A stretch of DNA of 64,000 bases, from contig NZ_ASWD01000004.1 in the NCBI RefSeq assembly GCF_000407485.1, forward strand, positions 394,788 to 458,787. The letters run 5' to 3'. Numbering within the stretch: position 1 is the first letter of the stretch; every line of letters starts with the position of its first letter. Under the pieces are notes generated by a model that saw nothing but the letters and a program-made list of their open reading frames with translations, searched no databases and was not told where the DNA came from. This document shows positions 62,780 to 64,000 of the stretch, piece after piece. The DNA is from Enterococcus pallens ATCC BAA-351 (lineage in GTDB: Bacteria; Bacillota; Bacilli; Lactobacillales; Enterococcaceae). The translations under genes and the position numbers were made by a program.

Positions 62780-63436
62780 TTAGCCTTGTTCCTTTTTTAG
62801 CTCGTTGATCTGTTCAATACTCAATCCAGTTAATTCAGCAACTTCTTCTGGCTTCATGCCTTTTTTTAAGCAATTTACTGCGATTTCCAGCGCCTTTTCA
62901 TTTTCTCCAATTGTCCTTCCTTTTTCCAGGCCCTTATCCATCCCTTCCTTGTGTGCATAATCTATTTCGGCTTTCTTTATTGCTTTGGCTTTATCAATTC
63001 GCATAATCATTTTCTTTTCCTCCTCATCGAGTTGGTAAAAATCAATTCGCTTCTTTGCTATTTTGATATATTCTGGCGCATTCTCAGTCACTTCGCCTGT
63101 TTTGAAAAAATATTGCAAATGAGCCAAGGGACTGTTCGGTTCAACATTTTTGTTCTTTAGACTAAAAAAGCAAAGGGACAGTAGGGGTTGCTGTTTTCTT
63201 CCTAAATAGAGACGAGCGTTCTTGTCATTGCGAAGACTGAAGCTTTGAAGTGCTTCTTCGTTTGGATCAAATAAGTGAAAATCTACTATATTAATGCCGT
63301 AGGTGGGACATAATCCAGAAAAGTTGTTGTTCTCAATATAATATTTCGCCGCTTCATCGCCATAGGGGGACATATAGGCTTTTGCTAAATAGAATAAGGC
63401 ACGTTCTTCAAAAAACTCGTGGGGCTGCACCTGCAT
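62780..63436 (-). pseudogene. Rpn-family recombination-promoting nuclease, 5'-truncated
   Basis: 218 aa remain. The first residues (MQVQPHEFFEERALFYLAKAYMSPYG) correspond to the middle of Rpn/PD-(D/E)XK transposase-like proteins, which normally have ~80 further N-terminal residues carrying part of the nuclease site. The rest (YGINIVDFHLF; Lys/Glu-rich linker; C-terminal LKKGMKPEEVAELTGLSIEQI) is typical. No ribosome site precedes this ATG, and the upstream 160 bp are noncoding. I read it as a relic truncated by deletion or recombination. Confidence 0.7.
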
Positions 63437-63497
63437 TTCTTATGCAAAGCTTTACATAAGAGATGTTATGAAAAGTAAATAGTTATGTAAAGTTGAG

Positions 63498-63540
63498 TGA
63501 ACAGACGTTGATTTGTCAATGTCTATTCACTTTTTTTCTT
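63498..63540 (+). terminator. Orphan intrinsic terminator
   Basis: GTGAACAGAC and GTCTATTCAC pair with one mismatch and are followed by T7 on the plus strand. No plus-strand gene lies upstream within the window, so it either attenuates the recombinase gene or is left over from a deleted gene. Confidence 0.7.
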
Positions 63541-63603
63541 CACATAATGAAAGATGGTGGTACAGTTGATTTGTATCCAAATAAAAGAAAAGGAGGTTTT
63601 TAC

Positions 63604-64000
63604 ATGGATACCGATCAGATTGTTCCTACTATGAATCAACTTATCAAAAAAATGAAAGGCGATGGATATTCCGACAATACACTGGATCATTTTTTATGGA
63701 TTGGTCATACTTTTGAAACTTTCTGTGTTAAGAGAAATATTCAGAAGGTGAACTCTAATGAAGCTCGAAATTTTTTTAAAGAATCCTTCGACTTTGATTT
63801 AGATGCCCCTAACTGCCAATTACAATTTACTCTTCGCCGCCCCGTACTTTTACTGTTTGAATTTTATCACACTGGAAATTACTTATTAAGACATCACAAC
63901 ACGGCTTATACAAATATCCCTACTGCATTTTTAGATTTTTATTTAGAATACAAAGATTTCGTAGATAATTTAATCACTTGTCAGAAGCAAGCAAAAAAAA
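63604..64000 (+). CDS. Probable tyrosine recombinase/integrase, N-terminal part
   Basis: 132 codons from ATG at 63604, behind AAGGAGG, run off the window. The sequence (LIKKMKGDGYSDNTLDHFLWIGHTFETFCVKR) resembles the N-terminal SAM-like core-binding region of site-specific integrases. The catalytic domain is beyond the edge, so the call depends on this resemblance only. Adjacent nuclease relic and orphan terminator fit a mobile or recombined boundary. Confidence 0.55.
   Translation, partial: MDTDQIVPTMNQLIKKMKGDGYSDNTLDHFLWIGHTFETFCVKRNIQKVNSNEARNFFKESFDFDLDAPNCQLQFTLRRPVLLLFEFYHTGNYLLRHHNTAYTNIPTAFLDFYLEYKDFVDNLITCQKQAKK

Overview
The window is chromosomal DNA from a low-GC Gram-positive bacterium. 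Evidence: purine-rich Shine-Dalgarno sites before almost every gene, numerous PTS operons, cre-like sites, Mga/PRD/LytTR-type regulators, TPP and Mn2+ riboswitches and T-rich intrinsic terminators. The gene set (thiW-thiM-thiE, two Mga-like regulators, LytTR-DUF3021, gat-type PTS, acoABC-lpd) fits Lactobacillales, most likely Enterococcus. Genus is an inference and species is not resolved. No rRNA, tRNA or CRISPR array was seen.

Layout. 1-8.0 kb: a possible catabolic cluster around a PucR-type regulator (arylsulfotransferase-like protein, unusual thioredoxin-reductase-like flavoprotein, NhaC-type transporter; divergently a DUF3237 protein and an Old Yellow Enzyme/Fe-S flavoprotein behind a cre-like site). 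8.0-11.5 kb: two small proteins, an RpiR regulator, a CapA-like lipoprotein, an alpha/beta hydrolase. 11.5-16 kb: alpha-glucoside PTS, GH4 phospho-alpha-glucosidase and an FGGY kinase. 16.3-18 kb: four small membrane proteins around a dense DnaA-box cluster. 18-22.7 kb: MarR-ABC exporter operon and a membrane glycerophosphodiesterase. 22.7-28.6 kb: AraC-controlled PTS/GH3/GH32 operon. 28.8-33.2 kb: GyrI-like/DUF3788 pair, LytTR-DUF3021 system, PAP2 phosphatase, CorA-type transporter. 33.3-35.8 kb: TPP-riboswitch-controlled thiW-thiM-thiE-cupin operon. 36.3-40 kb: two paralogous Mga-like regulators flanking a MazG-like gene. 40.4-44.1 kb: AraC operon with two unknown acidic proteins, proC, and an HxlR/PNPOx pair.

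44.2-57.4 kb is the most distinctive part: a SorC-acoA-acoB-acoC-lpd operon (acetoin-dehydrogenase type) and a PRD regulator-gatA-gatC-gatB-SDR-gatB-like operon with a divergent zinc dehydrogenase. Inside each operon, between two structural genes, lie two tandem copies of a ~150-bp element. All four copies can fold into the same long stem, show compensatory base changes, and enclose a loop of exactly 66 nt. I regard this as the best candidate for an undescribed element, probably a structured RNA.

57.5-64 kb: a YefM-like antitoxin relic with an early stop codon, a WYL regulator/DJ-1 pair, a P-type ATPase behind a Mn2+ (yybP-ykoY) riboswitch, a 5'-truncated Rpn-type nuclease gene and the start of a probable tyrosine recombinase, which suggests a recombined boundary at the right edge.
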